A DNA stretch of 64,000 bases from Zerene cesonia (Eukaryota > Arthropoda > Insecta > Lepidoptera > Pieridae), in the NCBI RefSeq assembly GCF_012273895.1, contig NC_052118.1, positions 5,295,164-5,359,163 of the forward strand. The letters run 5' to 3'. Below the pieces are notes generated by a model. It made no database searches and was not told where the DNA came from. It saw only the letters and a program-made list of their open reading frames with translations. This document shows positions 1-14,100 of the stretch, piece by piece (within the stretch, counting starts at the first letter, position 1; each line of letters starts with the position of its first letter). The position numbers were made by a program, and so were the translations under genes.

Positions 1-361
1 TTCATATTTCACTATTGGATATAATTTTTATTACTGTACATCAAATTTGGAATCTCTATTAAAATTTGGAGTCAAACAACCTATTGTTTATCTAAATCGT
101 TTAACGTTTACGAAACTTGTTCAGATATAAAAAATAAATGTAAGAAATAATTTAGCTATATACTTTGTAAGAAAAAAAAAAACAAAAGACTATTTGCTTA
201 CAATAATGCAACTTCTTGTGTTTGATTTGCATTATACCTTATTACATAATAGTTTTAATTATAACTTATTATATACAATCTGTACTTTAATGTACTGGTT
301 TGAAGTTGCAAAACCTGAGGTATATTTAACAGTTTTAAAGGTTGGTAATAAGGTTTGTGCA
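1..361. other. AT-rich 3' flank of the ADD-domain gene
   Basis: No gene is visible here. This is the downstream side of the minus-strand ADD-domain gene. TTTATT at about 27-32 (AATAAA on the minus strand) is a possible polyadenylation signal, and an A-run lies at 173-184. The small plus-strand ORF at 194-394 looks like chance. Confidence 0.5.
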
Positions 362-3300
362 TTATTGATCCTTAATTTCATCGGAAATTTCTAAAGAATT
401 TATTTCATTTGCATCTGTATTTTCTTGTGAATCACCTTTTAGTAAGTCATCAATCATCTCATCGCTTATATCAATGTCTTGGCTTTTTCCTTCACTGTCC
501 ATATGATCTCCATTTTCTATTTGAGTTTTATCATCTTTACTGGAATTTAGTTCAGATTCTGAAATGAGATCCATTTTACAACTTTCATCATCATTTATTT
601 TATTATTATCCTTGTTAATGGAATCTTGTTGCGTCGCACAGTTATCTTTTTCTTTAGGCTGGGCTGCCTCAGTAGTGTCTTTGCTAGACTTAAACTTATC
701 CTCAATCATAGATTTAGGTGTCTCAATGTCTTCACCATTCATTTCATGTTCTTTATGCATAGAAGTGTCTTTTGAAGTAGATTTATCCTGATCTGCAGAA
801 CTCTCGATGTGTAGATTATTATCGTCAGGGTCAAAAGATTGATTTAAGCGTTCTTTTAATATTTTGTCCTCACTGTCGTTGTGTTCACTGCTGCCAGCAC
901 CTGTTAAATCGACTTCTTGAGTTTCATTTGCGCTTGAATCTAAGGAGTTTTCATCAATAAATATAGGATCATCCTCCATATCCGGAAGAATTTCAACATC
1001 GTCATCGTCTTCACTATTAGTCTGCATTGTTGTATTTTTCCTTGTGATGTACTGTTTTAATTCTTTGTTTATATTTTCCCTTATTTCCTTAAACCGTTGT
1101 GTTGACGTATTTAATAGATTTTCTAGGCTTCTGTGTAAAGTTCGCATTTCTGGCACAGTTCTAGTTCGTAAATACGAAGTAGTCGCCTCCTTTTTTAATT
1201 TATGCAGTCTTGATAAAGAATATTCTAGAGCATCGATAGCGTCTATTAAATTATATCTGTACCATTCAACAGGTACTTGTAAATCTGTTTCTCTTGTTGG
1301 AGTGTCTACTGAGCGTTTTGTGCTCTTTCTTTGTCGTTGGTAAATTCTAGTTGCTGATGGGTTACGGCTATTATTTTGCGATCTAGGCGTCGGAGTAGAA
1401 ACAGTTTGACGATTCGTGACATGATTTATTTTAGCTGCGTAAGTAGTTCCTGCAGCTTTCGTTGTATGACTTTCAGTTACTGCTACTATTGTAGCTGAAT
1501 AGCCACCAGGCATATTGGGATTGGCATTTATGGCAAAAATTCGTCCATCTGGCAAACGATACATTTTATTAGCTGACAATGTTTGAGGATCCACACGGAA
1601 TTTGAGGCCACCTGTCACTGCATTTACTGTTACATCATTTTCAGTCATCTGTATGATATTATCAGATACATCTTTAGATGTACATGGTACTAGAGGCGGG
1701 GGACCTTTGGGCGCGACAGCTGGCACTGGCGTTATGCACTGAACGTCATCATCTGTGTTATCTTCAGTGACCTATTATAATAAATCAAAGTTGTGAGTAA
1801 ATAGAAAANNNNNNNNNNNNNNNNNNNNNNNNNNNNNNNNNNNNNNNNNNNNNNNNNNNNNNNNNNNNNNNNNNNNNNNNNNNNNNNNNNNNNNNNNNNN
1901 NNNNNNNNNNNNNNNNNNNNNNNNNNNNNNNNNNNNNNNNNNNNNNNNNNNNNNNNNNNNNNNNNNNNNNNNNNNNNNNNNNNNNNNNNNNNNNNNNNNN
2001 NNNNNNNNNNNNNNNNNNNNNNNNNNNNNNNNNNNNNNNNNNNNNNNNNNNNNNNNNNNNNNNNNNNNNNNNNNNNNNNNNNNNNNNNNNNNNNNNNNNN
2101 NNNNNNNNNNNNNNNNNNNNNNNNNNNNNNNNNNNNNNNNNNNNNNNNNNNNNNNNNNNNNNNNNNNNNNNNNNNNNNNNNNNNNNNNNNNNNNNNNNNN
2201 NNNNNNNNNNNNNNNNNNNNNNNNNNNNNNNNNNNNNNNNNNNNNNNNNNNNNNNNNNNNNNNNNNNNNNNNNNNNNNNNNNNNNNNNNNNNNNNNNNNN
2301 NNNNNNNNNNNNNNNNNNNNNNNNNNNNNNNNNNNNNNNNNNNNNNNNNNNNNNNNNNNNNNNNNNNNNNNNNNNNNNNNNNNNNNNNNNNNNNNNNNNN
2401 NNNNNNNNNNNNNNNNNNNNNNNNNNNNNNNNNNNNNNNNNNNNNNNNNNNNNNNNNNNNNNNNNNNNNNNNNNNNNNNNNNNNNNNNNNNNNNNNNNNN
2501 NNNNNNNNNNNNNNNNNNNNNNNNNNNNNNNNNNNNNNNNNNNNNNNNNNNNNNNNNNNNNNNNNNNNNNNNNNNNNNNNNNNNNNNNNNNNNNNNNNNN
2601 NNNNNNNNNNNNNNNNNNNNNNNNNNNNNNNNNNNNNNNNNNNNNNNNNNNNNNNNNNNNNNNNNNNNNNNNNNNNNNNNNNNNNNNNNNNNNNNNNNNN
2701 NNNNNNNNNNNNNNNNNNNNNNNNNNNNNNNNNNNNNNNNNNNNNNNNNNNNNNNNNNNNNNNNNNNNNNNNNNNNNNNNNNNNNNNNNNNNNNNNNNNN
2801 NNNNNNNNTTATGCACTGAACGTCATCATCTGTGTTATCTTCAGTGACCTATTATAATAAATCAAAGTTGTGAGTAAATAGAAAACATATACATCTTGTT
2901 TTATTGGCAGTAAGTATAATTTAGTTATTTTTTTTATCTATATATAGACACACATTCTATCAGTATAAATTGACGAAAATATTTAATTCATGAAAAGAAT
3001 TTTGAAAATATCATTTTTAAAATAAGGTCAACTTTAAAACTATTATTCTTTCATCATCAGCCCATATATGTTCCCACTGCTGGGACACAGGCCTCCTATG
3101 AGGGTTCAGACCATAATCCACCACGCTGGCCAAGTGCGGGTTGGCAGATGTCACATGTCGTCGAACTTTTAATTCTTGGACATGCCGGTTTCCTCATGAT
3201 GTTTTTCTTCACCGTTCAAGCAGTGGTGATGTTATCCACATGCGCAGATAAATTGAAAAATCAATTTATTTCCTGCACGCTCGCCCGGTCTCGAACCTCG

Positions 3301-6300
3301 ACTTATCGATTTTGAAGTCCGAGGTTCTCACCACTGAGCCACCACTGCTTTAGTTTCGCATTATTTATAACCAAAAACCAGACAAACATGTTTATTATTT
3401 TCAACTGATTTTCAAAGTATAGACCCTTTTGTTCAAACACACTTAAAATTGTAATTTTGTATATGAGTTTCAGTGTCAATTGAAATTGGCTGGAGTTATT
3501 ATTTATTACGATAATTTTTGTTTAAATAAAATAAGGGCAAAATATGAAATGAATTATTTTTTACCTCACACAAAGATTCTATAGGAAAGTCAGGGGTGCA
3601 GACCAGTTCATCATCTTGAGATCCACCAGCCATATTAGACATTGCTGCCATATCAAGACCCTAGAGTATGTACGAAAATGAAACTTCATTATGAAAATTG
3701 AAATAAATACACCATTAAAAAATTAAATTGAATGTTTTTATAATACCTGTGTAAGACTTTCTATTGATAAATTGATATTGTCATTCGTGATTATATTGTT
3801 AAAAGAATTACCGACATTCATGCCATTATACATCATCTGTGATTTTGGTCTTATTTTGATGAAACTATTAGGTGTGTTTATTTGTTTCCTATCATGCATT
3901 ATTCGAATTGGATTCATAACTTGGGCTTGGGGCATCTGAAAATATCATAATAGTTATAGTACACATAGCATTACAAGACCAATATTTCTAATTAGGATTT
4001 TAATACATACACATATTCTCATCTTCTTTGTCATAGGTGAAACGTTAAAAGTGTTGACAGCTTTTGTGGCTACAGTTATTGGATTTTTCAAAATATATGG
4101 TTTATGCTTTGGACTAGCAGCTCTCTTTGTCGCTTTTTTTGTTTCCGATTTATTCACTTCTTCCATATTTATTGATGCAAATTTCTTTACCTAAAACAAA
4201 AATATAATTATTTAAAAAACATAATTCAAATAAAAGCAATTATAAAACATTATGTTTATCTAGTACCTGTATTGTAGGTGGTATTTTAGAAATAACAGAA
4301 GATGCAGATGCAGCTGGGTTTTTTTTAGTTTCACATTCTTTTTTCTTCACATCAACTTTTTCCCGTTTTCTTGTCTTGCCTCTACAACATTCAGAGTGGT
4401 CCTGAGCACAGTCTTGAAGGCATGCCTCTCTTTGTGCACTATCCTCAATTTCATTTGCAATTCTGAAATAAACTTTTAATTGAATAGGGGAAATTGTTAA
4501 TTTTTATCAGTGACAGAAATAAATTAATTTACTACCAAAATTGTTTTCAATTAAATTTTAACATGTAGATTTTTGTACAAATATTATATATAAGTATTTT
4601 ATGTCAGATTAACAATTATTAATATGATAATGTGTACAGAGTTGGTAGAACTATTTGATACCATGTCTTTGTATCAATATAAAAAAATTGAATATATTTT
4701 TTGACATTTACCTAGTTTTCATGTCACAATATCGAAGTGCTGCCCAACATATAGCTCTCAAATCTTTTATGCATGAGTTATTACACTTAAAACACCTCCA
4801 GTCATCTAGTGCTTCAATCTCCTTTATTTTAGTAGGTCCCAAATTTCTTTTTATACATTTCTAAAAATGTATAGTATACTGAATTATCTTAATATTTTGT
4901 ATGAGCAGCTATCTAAGCATGGAATATGCTCTAATAACATATACCTCTTAACTTTTCACCAAAAAATTTAAGTCATTATGAGAGTATCCATTGTAGGTGA
5001 CCATTGTTGTTAGCTTAATTTAACAAAGTACTCAGAGATCAAAGATTTAAAAATTTCTTATCTTTCACATTTTATATTTTATAAAACTGAACTCTGTATA
5101 TATATTATTTCACCACGGGACTATTTTCGATAAGCAACAAGATACATTTAACAATAAATATAAATGCCTATATTGAAAGGAGAGGTTCTTTTTGTCTGAA
5201 TTTTTAAATGTATAAAATTGATTACAGAATCTTACAGCACAAAACACATGAGGACATTCTGAACAACAGTACACTTGTCCACCTTGGCCGCACCATCTGC
5301 AATATAACTCAGAGCCATCATCTCCTTTTTCAAATTCTCCACTGTTGTAAAAAGAATGGCAGGACTGGCAGACTAAGGTACGTAACAAAGGGTGAGTTCG
5401 CATTCGATGACCATTTTTTGGTGTAAGTCCTAGATGCCGATCACATGAAGTACAATGCACTTTCATATTTGTCACATTATTAAGATCTGAAAAATATAAT
5501 ATAAAACAAGGTATTCATCATGCTCATATATTGCACTGTATATTTTTTATAACATCTATATATTTCAATCTAACCTTTAAATTTTGTAGTATAATATGTC
5601 CTTTCATCTTTAGGAATATCCTCTTCAAAGTCTTCATCAGTTGGTGCTGTTGAAAGAAAATAAAACTTTTTATTGTTTATCGAAACCATTTTTCCAAGTG
5701 AAAAAATATTGTAAAATAAGTCAGTTTAAGTCAAAGCATGCATGCATGCATCGTTGCATGCCTTCTGTGGGCCTGTATATGAATATCTCAAAAATGAAAA
5801 CTTGTTATTGTCAAGTTTGTTACCCTTCTTTTAAGATAGCAAATCAATTGCAATAAACTAGTTGGGCACTTCAAAACTGATAGACAATTATCTTAAATCT
5901 GTAGCCACTGTATCTAGACTCAGGCTCAAAACATAAGTCTCAAAGAGTAAAAATTTAAAGCTTACAAACAAGATAAAATGACATAAAAATAAAATAACTA
6001 TAATATTATATACATATTAGTTAATATAAAATTTTATCAATTAACAACAACTAATTGTTTACATTTATCTTTATTAATATTTAAAATGTGGAAGTGTGAT
6101 TGTTTGTTTATTTTCATTGTTTTTCCATCAAATTGTTGTAGTGGAACAATATTATGATATGATTTTTATGTTAGAGAGTGATATAGGCTATATCTTACTA
6201 AGGTGAAACAACTAATTCCCATGAGAATTTTCTTTAGATCCGCAGCCCGCGGAAAGCTAACATTTATATAAACAAAATTCATCAAATGCTGACACATGCA

Positions 6301-6478
6301 ATAACAATATGAAAAAATATGTATTTTACTTAATTTTCGAATACAATAACAAATACTTATTTAATGTTTATAAAAAAAATTGGTACTAACCGGGGAAAGG
6401 CGGGAATTGACCATTTCCAGTTACTTGAACCGGCTTCTCAGAGTCAGCAAGTGCTTCATTATTAGTAATCTCGCTCAT
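362..6478 (-). CDS. ADD1: ADD-domain (ATRX-type zinc finger) chromatin protein, nine exons, 876 aa
   Basis: Exons on the minus strand: 6478-6391, 5646-5575, 5486-5236, 4860-4712, 4462-4267, 4190-4011, 3935-3747, 3660-3565 and 1771-362. All junctions are GT-AG and the phases join into one frame of 877 codons including stop. Residues about 61-187 form an ADD domain: repeated CxxC pairs (CTSCD, CQSCH, CRWCG, CSECP), then KCIKRNLG and WRCFKC. In the family this module reads unmethylated H3K4 together with H3K9me3. No SNF2 helicase follows, as in Drosophila, where ADD1 is encoded apart from the XNP helicase. Residues about 461-505 are a compact block around KFRVDPQTL and MYRLPDGRIF that I cannot assign. 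About 578-650 is a helical, probably coiled-coil stretch. An acidic patch holding VEIL (about 666-669) resembles a SUMO-interacting motif. The last 200 residues are acidic and disordered. The symbol is by analogy with the fly gene. Confidence 0.85.
1733..2884. repeat. Identical 76-bp sequences on both sides of a gap, probable assembly duplication
   Basis: Bases 1733-1808 recur exactly as 2809-2884, and exactly 1000 N separate them. The repeated stretch contains the splice acceptor and the first 39 coding bases of the last exon of the ADD-domain gene. One exon start is therefore present twice (1771 and 2847). The simplest explanation is contig ends that overlap but were scaffolded with a fixed-size gap. 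Confidence 0.85.
1809..2808. other. Assembly gap (1000 N)
   Basis: A run of exactly 1000 N inside the last intron of the ADD-domain gene. The round length points to a placeholder, and the identical flanks suggest that little or no real sequence is missing. Confidence 0.95.
3052..3350 (-). mobile_element. tRNA-derived SINE with (GAT)n tail
   Basis: Read on the minus strand, the element starts with an RNA polymerase III A box (TGGCTCAGTGG) and a B box (GGTTCGAGACC), as in tRNA-headed SINEs. A body follows that ends at CCCAGCAGTGGGAACATATA and then a short GATGATGA tail. It lies in the last intron of the ADD-domain gene, in the same orientation as the gene. The same 3' end recurs at 24441-24488. 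Confidence 0.8.
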
Positions 6479-8152
6479 TGTTAGGATATTCTGTTTATAA
6501 TATAATATTTTGTTTCTATAAAACTACTTCATTCACATAGAGTATATGTAGTCTGCTTGTTCAGTAAACAGAATCTTGAGTGACTTTTTCAAATTCAATA
6601 ATAAATTTACATTACAGTACGCGAACTATGTTCGGCCATTTTGGCAGAATCCAGTTTGGCATCTTATTTAGTGTTGTACTTTGCTAAAAAACTCAAGTCG
6701 AATCGTTATAGTAAAAGGAAGTAAAGCTGAATTATATTTAAGATTTAAGTAGATTATTTTATTAAATTAATCCATAGACATTAAGACTTCAAAAACACAA
6801 ATGGGCGAAAAACAGCTTAGGATCCATCCAAAGTGGATAGATAAATTATTGCATTTTTGCATTTTAACTAACAATTGTATTACGAAAATACTCATTAGAA
6901 AGGCACCGATTGAATTAATATCTGTGGATCTGATTGTTGCCATATATATTATACATGTAAGCTAATTTGACATTCTAATAAAATATAACGATTTACATAT
7001 TTATAAAATATCTTATCTAAACATTTAATGAATAATTGTATAATGGCAATTCTATTATGAACACGACCAATGTAGCACATAGAGTACAACCACAAAGGAA
7101 GCCTATAGATGCGTTATTGTCGGGTGCTGTCGGCATGCAAAATAATTCTGCCGTTATCATTTTTATTGTATGTCATAGCAGGCAACTAAGGTGGTGGTTC
7201 GCCAGATGGTAAGCGATAACCACCGCCCACGCGCTAGCGACTTTTAAGATGTAAGTAAGGAGTAGCACATTTAATTCAAATGCCCCCAAAGTTGGAAAAA
7301 CAAATGTGAAAATCGTTATCGAAAATACCAATTAGTTGCATGTTTTCTGTAATGTTTAAGACATAGTGTTAGGGGAGCAACTGTCCTTTTTCCATAAAGT
7401 GGCCGATGGTGCGTGAAATTTCCTATCTACTGTGTGGACTTCTTTCTCGGCGCTCACTGTAACTAACACATAAATCATTTAACTTGTGAGGTTTGTTAAG
7501 GGATATTTATAATAATACTTTGTAATAGGAGCACTATTACAATAGGTGAGCATTTTTTCTCACTAAAACTTCTTTTTTTTTTTTTAACGAAGACATGTAC
7601 TTTACGAGGTTCAGGTTCTAGAAAAGTATTTAATTGGTAGATTAGGTAGATTAGACGTTTAAAATAAGCGTGACTTGGAATATATTTTAATCGCAATTGT
7701 ATCATTTTGTTATCGATTAAAATGCATCACTATTACACCTCGTAGCCTTAGTCATAATTTTCGTTGATTGACATGTGCTTTTTCATTGGCTTCATTGAGT
7801 TCACTCATTCACCGATCACATAATATGTCAGTGTGATTGTTAAAACTTAAATGTCAGTTGATGTTGATGATGATCAGTAAATACGTTGTATAGTTGTGTG
7901 TGCTTGTGTTTATAGCTGCATTGCAGTATTTTTATATAGTTGCGAATTTACTTAATTTAAAAAATTATATATAAAAGAATTATTAACTCAGTGGTCAATT
8001 ATTTTTAATTTAATATTTAACTGTTTACATTTCCTTTAAACGATGTGTTCAAAAGATTTTTCCCATTGTGCTTGCTAAATTAATCTTTACTATACATTTG
8101 TCTGTGATATTTATTTAGTACAGTGAAATAAATACGGCTGAAATATTTTAAA
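6479..8152. other. Intergenic region between divergent ADD-domain and bestrophin genes
   Basis: This stretch must contain the promoters of both divergent genes, but I see no clear TATA box for either. A repeat fragment at about 7175-7255 (GGCAACTAAGGTGGTGGTTC) shares a core with copies at 27840-27930, 31550-31650 and 42590-42670. The rest is AT-rich with a T-run at 7572-7585. No coding sequence is convincing. Confidence 0.5.
7175..7255. repeat. Interspersed repeat fragment (GGCAACTAAG...GATGGTAAGC type)
   Basis: The fragment contains GGCAACTAAGGTGGTGGTTC and GATGGTAAGCGATAACCACC. A related copy lies at 42590-42670, and reverse-complement relatives lie at 31550-31650 and 27840-27930. I regard it as part of a short non-autonomous element but cannot name the family. 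Confidence 0.6.
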
Positions 8153-11100
8153 ATGACTGTTACATATACGGGAGAAGTGGCGACATGTCGTGGATTTGGA
8201 ACTTTTTTAAAAGTTTTGTACAGGTATAATATTTTTACATAATATATCATTTTAAGCTAGTATTTTTTAGAAAAAAAATGTGGTAGAATATTTTTAACAA
8301 AAATGTAAAATACAAATTAATACATAAAATTTTTCGCCCGTATACCCATCTTAAAAACTACGGACATAAGTTTGTTTTATTGATATGCTATACTCTTTAG
8401 GTATTTAAATTTAATTATGTATACAATAACGGGCTTAATTATGAGGTAATGTAATTTTTAGAGAAAAATAATATATTTTTTATTTTAGAGCGTAGTATTT
8501 ATATCACGGGACCACTTTTGGATTATTCAATACTCTAACAAAAAAATATAATAATATAAACGACGAAGCTATCCGCGAAATATTCTCTATTCTCCTGTTT
8601 CGAAGTTGGTTAATTCTTCTGCTGACTCTTTTATTCATCTGAATTATTTTTAAATAAATGACCCCAATGCTGATTAACTTCATTATAAGCGACAATTTGT
8701 AGGCATTCATTATTAACTATTACGAATTGATTTTGATGAAGATATTCAAATAACAATTCACAACTAAAACACTGTGTGATGATGTTTACCAAGTACCACG
8801 TACTACCATTGGTAGGAACATGCAACAAAAATTTTAAGGCACAATATAATAATATTATAGAAGGATAAATAACCTCCTTCTATATTCAATAGTTCAAACC
8901 AGTAGTAAATAGAGTGAAAAATGGAAAGTATAAGTTATTACATATTATACCATATGGTATGAGGCAGATGACTTACTAAAAATTATACACGATTGCCTGT
9001 GAACGACGTAATGAAGATTTCTTTTTAAATTAAATGTAGGTAGGTAGGTACGTATTTTTTTCCGACGCTACGGGCGGCTTCGTATTGTACACATTTAAAT
9101 GTAGGTACTTCATATGCGAAAAAAGTTTGTTATTCCATTGTATTAAAATTATAATGTAAGCGTATTATACGACCTTAAATAGTAAGTTTCTTAAATACAA
9201 AACAATCTCTCAAATAAATTGTGATATTGAATGTCGCGCGTTATATTTCAGCACAGTGGTTTTAGAGGACATTAACCCAACATTGTTGAATCGTAACAGA
9301 TTCGGACAATGCACACACAATTAAATAAAGTTTTCATTAATATAGTTCCCTTAACTGACCATTCTTTATCACCGAACCCAAATTACAGTCATAACTCATC
9401 AAGATGTACGAACGTAATGTACTGTAATGTTCTTAACAATACTAATTAATCAGCACAAGGCATATTATAAGCACAAGTTAACTGTTGTAAATCGTTGAGG
9501 AGATCCCTCGTTAGTGTTTCGGCACCATCATCAGATCAAACCTTGACCGTCATTAAATTGTAGTTCGTTATTTGTTTTGTTAAGTAATTTAAAGCAAAAA
9601 GGAAATCATTAAAATCGGTTCTTAAACGGCGAAGTTGTCCGCTAACATACATGAAAATGTTTATGCTTATTATTAAGTATGTAGGTAATTACATTGAGTA
9701 TATATATATTCTTTGAACACTGGTTACAATGAGTATGAGAAAAATATTGTATTTTTTTTTATTAACATAAGTACATACCGTATTCATGTTTGTTATTTAG
9801 AATATGGACTGGATATGAATATGGACTGATTATTATGGATATTGATATAACCTATACGATTTTTCACAGACCAGTTACAGTTACAGTACAGTACGCCAAT
9901 TTTCAGTCTATTATATATCATCCCCTTCAAGTTTTTCTTTCATTACAAAAATTTCCTAAATTTATTTGATCGAAAATTAGGATAAATACATTATTATATT
10001 TTAGTTGGCTGTACCACCTAAAATTTAATAATGTATTTTTTGCACACTCTTTATGAGTAAAAACTTGAGTATGTTTTTTTTATTCATTTCTTTGTTTCCT
10101 GTAATATAAGAGACAGTTAGTGTTCGAACGTTCTAAGTAACCGACATGTCTACATTACTTAGGAAAATCTATAAAACTGCCAGGCAAGGGATATTTATTA
10201 TTCAGATCACTGTCGTTAAAGTAGGGGATGAGACCTACTTAGAGTTCACCGCTTCGTATAGTCTGTTGTTATTGTAGAATTCTGAACATTGCACGTATTT
10301 TAACACGATTTCTATAAGAGCGTGACGTAATTACTTACTTTATGAATACCATCTTACTTCAGTATGTAATAAAATCCATATTGTTGGAACATTTCGTTCT
10401 TTATATCTTATAAGCACAGATATTGCATCTCAAATCTTGCCAATTAGACAATTGAACTTGTTAAAAGATGATACATAACCGTAAAATTTTTATGAACATT
10501 TTATTTGGAAGAATTATAACAGTAGCTATTGTTTAAATTTTCATGGCCTCTTCAGTATTATTGGTAGAGAACCGGTTAGTAAATCTTGAATCAATCTGGA
10601 ATGCAATTCCTAACAACTACTCAAAAAAAGGTATATATAATTAATAATTATAATCTCAAAACACAGTAACTTGAATGATAGACGACTGTTATAATATTCT
10701 ATAATATTCTATTCATTCTATTCTCTATTCTATTCCTTTTATAATATTATGTGCACAGTTGTAACTTGTCTTGTATTTGTTATGTGCAGAGTTTTTGTCA
10801 TGTGGTATTATTTGTTAATTAAAATAGGCACGAACTTTACGAAATAGTCACTCGAAGCCTAATACCATACACCTAATACTAAAGGTAAATCGATCTGAAA
10901 ATCCAACCATCGTAGACATATCTTAAATCATAGCTTTTAACAGAAGTATCGACAGCTGAAACTTATCTTTCTGTTAAATATTTTACAAAAGTAACAAACA
11001 TCATTGGACCAACTATAATAGAAAAAATATCTACTCTGAATAGTAAGAACTTAATTAACATGCATTAATCACCACTACCGCGCCTCGGCGGCGAGCGTGT

Positions 11101-14100
11101 TTCTAAATGACGTCACTTTCCGGCCGTGATTCCCATATTGGCGCTCAATTCATAGCTAGTCTATAAGTTATTACGTAAAATGTTAATATCCTGGTCAGAG
11201 CATGTAATAATGTTAAAAGCAAATACGCGATAATCTTTATTCCTTTTGTTAATAAAATAAAGAAAAATAATTTTGTGAATAAAAGATTGAATTTGAATAA
11301 ACATGAACTGAGTAGGTACTTAGCAGTTGGGTACCGACAATGTCTGGTTAATGCAATTAACTTATTATAATCCAAATTTGTCGTAATGGAATTTAATAGT
11401 GGTTGTTTTATGAGATAAGATTAAAATGTTGTTTGTGATATTTTATCAAAGTGTATAGGTACTACTACATAAGAAAAATAAACATTTTTCTTCCAATATG
11501 TACCTAACCTATATTTTAAAAAAATTGTGAGTTTTATGTATATACTATTAATAGTTGTGTACATCTGAAATAAGCTTTTCGATCGGCTCTCCTAATTTTT
11601 ATAATGTATGAACAATGAAATTAATTTTTAATTAAGCGGAATTATTTTACATAGCTGCTATAATCAACGTTTTTAAATGATAGAAAATAAGTTTAATTTA
11701 GTTAAATTATCTGTCTGCCTTTTAATATGTAGAATGTAGATTATAATCCATAAAAATGTAAAATAGAAGGTACATATATAATTAAATAGAGTGCCGAGTT
11801 CATATACATATTATCATGTTGTAAGCGTTTCTGAATCATTAACAGTACGAAAAGATTCGTAGAAAAGATATCATTCATAAGATAACCAATATGATGTAGT
11901 CATACATCTGACAATCGCTAACGAAATTATAAAACGAAGGATGAGTTTATTACGACATTGGTTTTAACTTGGTGTTAAATATTTATAACTTGGAACTTTT
12001 TTGGAAAAAATGTTCGATATTTTTTTATAAGTCTTGGCATATTAAGATCATCAGGTTCAAAGGTAATATAGGTACCTCTTGAATTTTAATAGATAACATG
12101 TAAGAGAACAAGAAATGAAAACATTTAGTATCTAGGTTACAGTAGTGTTTAATTCAAACAGGTAAAGTTCTTGACATCATTATTTGAAGTACATTGACTA
12201 TTGAACTGTTTCTCACAGGCAATTAAATGTCTGTCTTTATAACTAACTGCTCACTGACTACATGTATGTTTAATTTAGAAAGAGTAAATCATTTTTAAAT
12301 GTTAGAATTTAAGTTCAAAGTAAGATTTTATTTTTAATTTTTAATTTATGTAAGTTTTGATTTGACCCATTGAACTTAAAATTTAAAAGGATTCTTAATA
12401 TATTTGTTTAATAAATATATTTATTTGAAGTATATTAAGTATGTGGTATTTAGAAAATTCGACAAATTATTAAAAAAAAAATTGAAATATCTCAAGTTTA
12501 AACTTAGTGTACCTCCACGGTCATGGTAATTCTCGGGTGTGAGTGAGACTAGTGTCTAGTTGTTACGTAAAACTTAGATAATTGCGGGCTTCAGAGTAAA
12601 AATAAAACATCGAAACAGGTGCAATGTAATTTGTTTTCAAGGTTACTTGATATCTGTGTTGAATCTTTAAGATATAGCATATATTGTATCATCATAACTT
12701 GTATGTATATGATTTGTGGCCAGTTTTAATAAAAATAAATATTTTATTTGGGGACGACACATTATGTATTCGTAAACATTAAAAAAGTAACAGTAAAACG
12801 ATTCTTATAATTTTTACTGGTTATTGAAACTCGGTTTCAAGTCAATAATAACATCAATGTACCTACAATGAAAACAATTAAACATTACATCTAAATTTAA
12901 ATCACAATTCGATATTACGATACTGTCCCACGACGTTGTTATAAGAGTTTTTTTTGCAAGGCAAGTTCAGGAGATTTGGACATACTCTTGCAATATCCAT
13001 ACACAGCCGAAAATGTAGGTGTTATCAGCATAAAAAGTATATGTAGGTGTAATGACATAATCTCGCAGGATTGACTGTCAAGATAAAATTGTTTTATCTA
13101 TCATAACATATGTGATCTCGCATAAAGTATATTATTCGAGGCACTGACATATTTATATTGCTCGTAGTTTACTTTATAAATAAATTCATAATGACCACAT
13201 GGAAGTATATCTATACAAGGTAGTAAGGCTAAATCCATATTCACTCTACGTCATCGTAGGTTATCAGCATTATAATGAACAAATAGTGGTTTGACTGATT
13301 TTAGTAATTTATAATATGTTTATTTTTGTTTTAGATGGCGAGGCAGCATTTACAAACTAGTATGGCTGGATCTTCTAGTTTTTTTACTCCTATATTATAT
13401 ATTAAATTTAATATATAGGCTACTTTTGGATGAAGGTTCAAAACGGTAAGATATTTTAATAGTCAAGAGATTATAATTAATAATGACTCCAATTAATAAA
13501 GGCACACCAATGATTTCTACAGGTCATGTGTGAGAGTAATAACTCAAGTTCGAAAACGGCAAGACTTATGTAGATCTCACATTTAATACATAAGCATGCT
13601 TATTTCTTTAGCAATGGGTTTTTAATTTCAGAACGTTTGAAGGCATCGTGAATTATTGCAGTTTTCATGGAAACGTCATTCCATTGTCTTTCGTGCTTGG
13701 TTTCTATGTTACTGTAGTAATGAATCGATGGTGGAATCAATATACTACTATACCGTGGCCTGACTCAATTGCCGTATTTGTATCTGCCTCCATTCACGGT
13801 CAGGTAAGCGATAAAGCGTTATATGTTAGTAACTCATTAGTTTACACTTAACATTATTCACTTCCCTTGCGTGTTTATGTAGCCATTAAGTAGGTGAATT
13901 GTTGTATTGTTATTTGTTTTTATCCGAACTACTGCCGTAGTCACTCTTAAATATCGATAAAATAGTTTGTTATTTTAAATTTATGAAGAACTAGCTTTCC
14001 ATCCATGGCTTCGCATGCGTGCTACCAGTCTAAATGGGAATAGGTATGTAACTCTAAAAGCTTTGATCTACCAAAGTTATTTGAGTGATTTCTTTTGGTT

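Noticed and set aside
9038..9051. GGTA tandem run as a telomere-like or CRISPR-like repeat
   Set aside because: Only a few units of TAGG; a simple microsatellite. No CRISPR array exists anywhere in the window.
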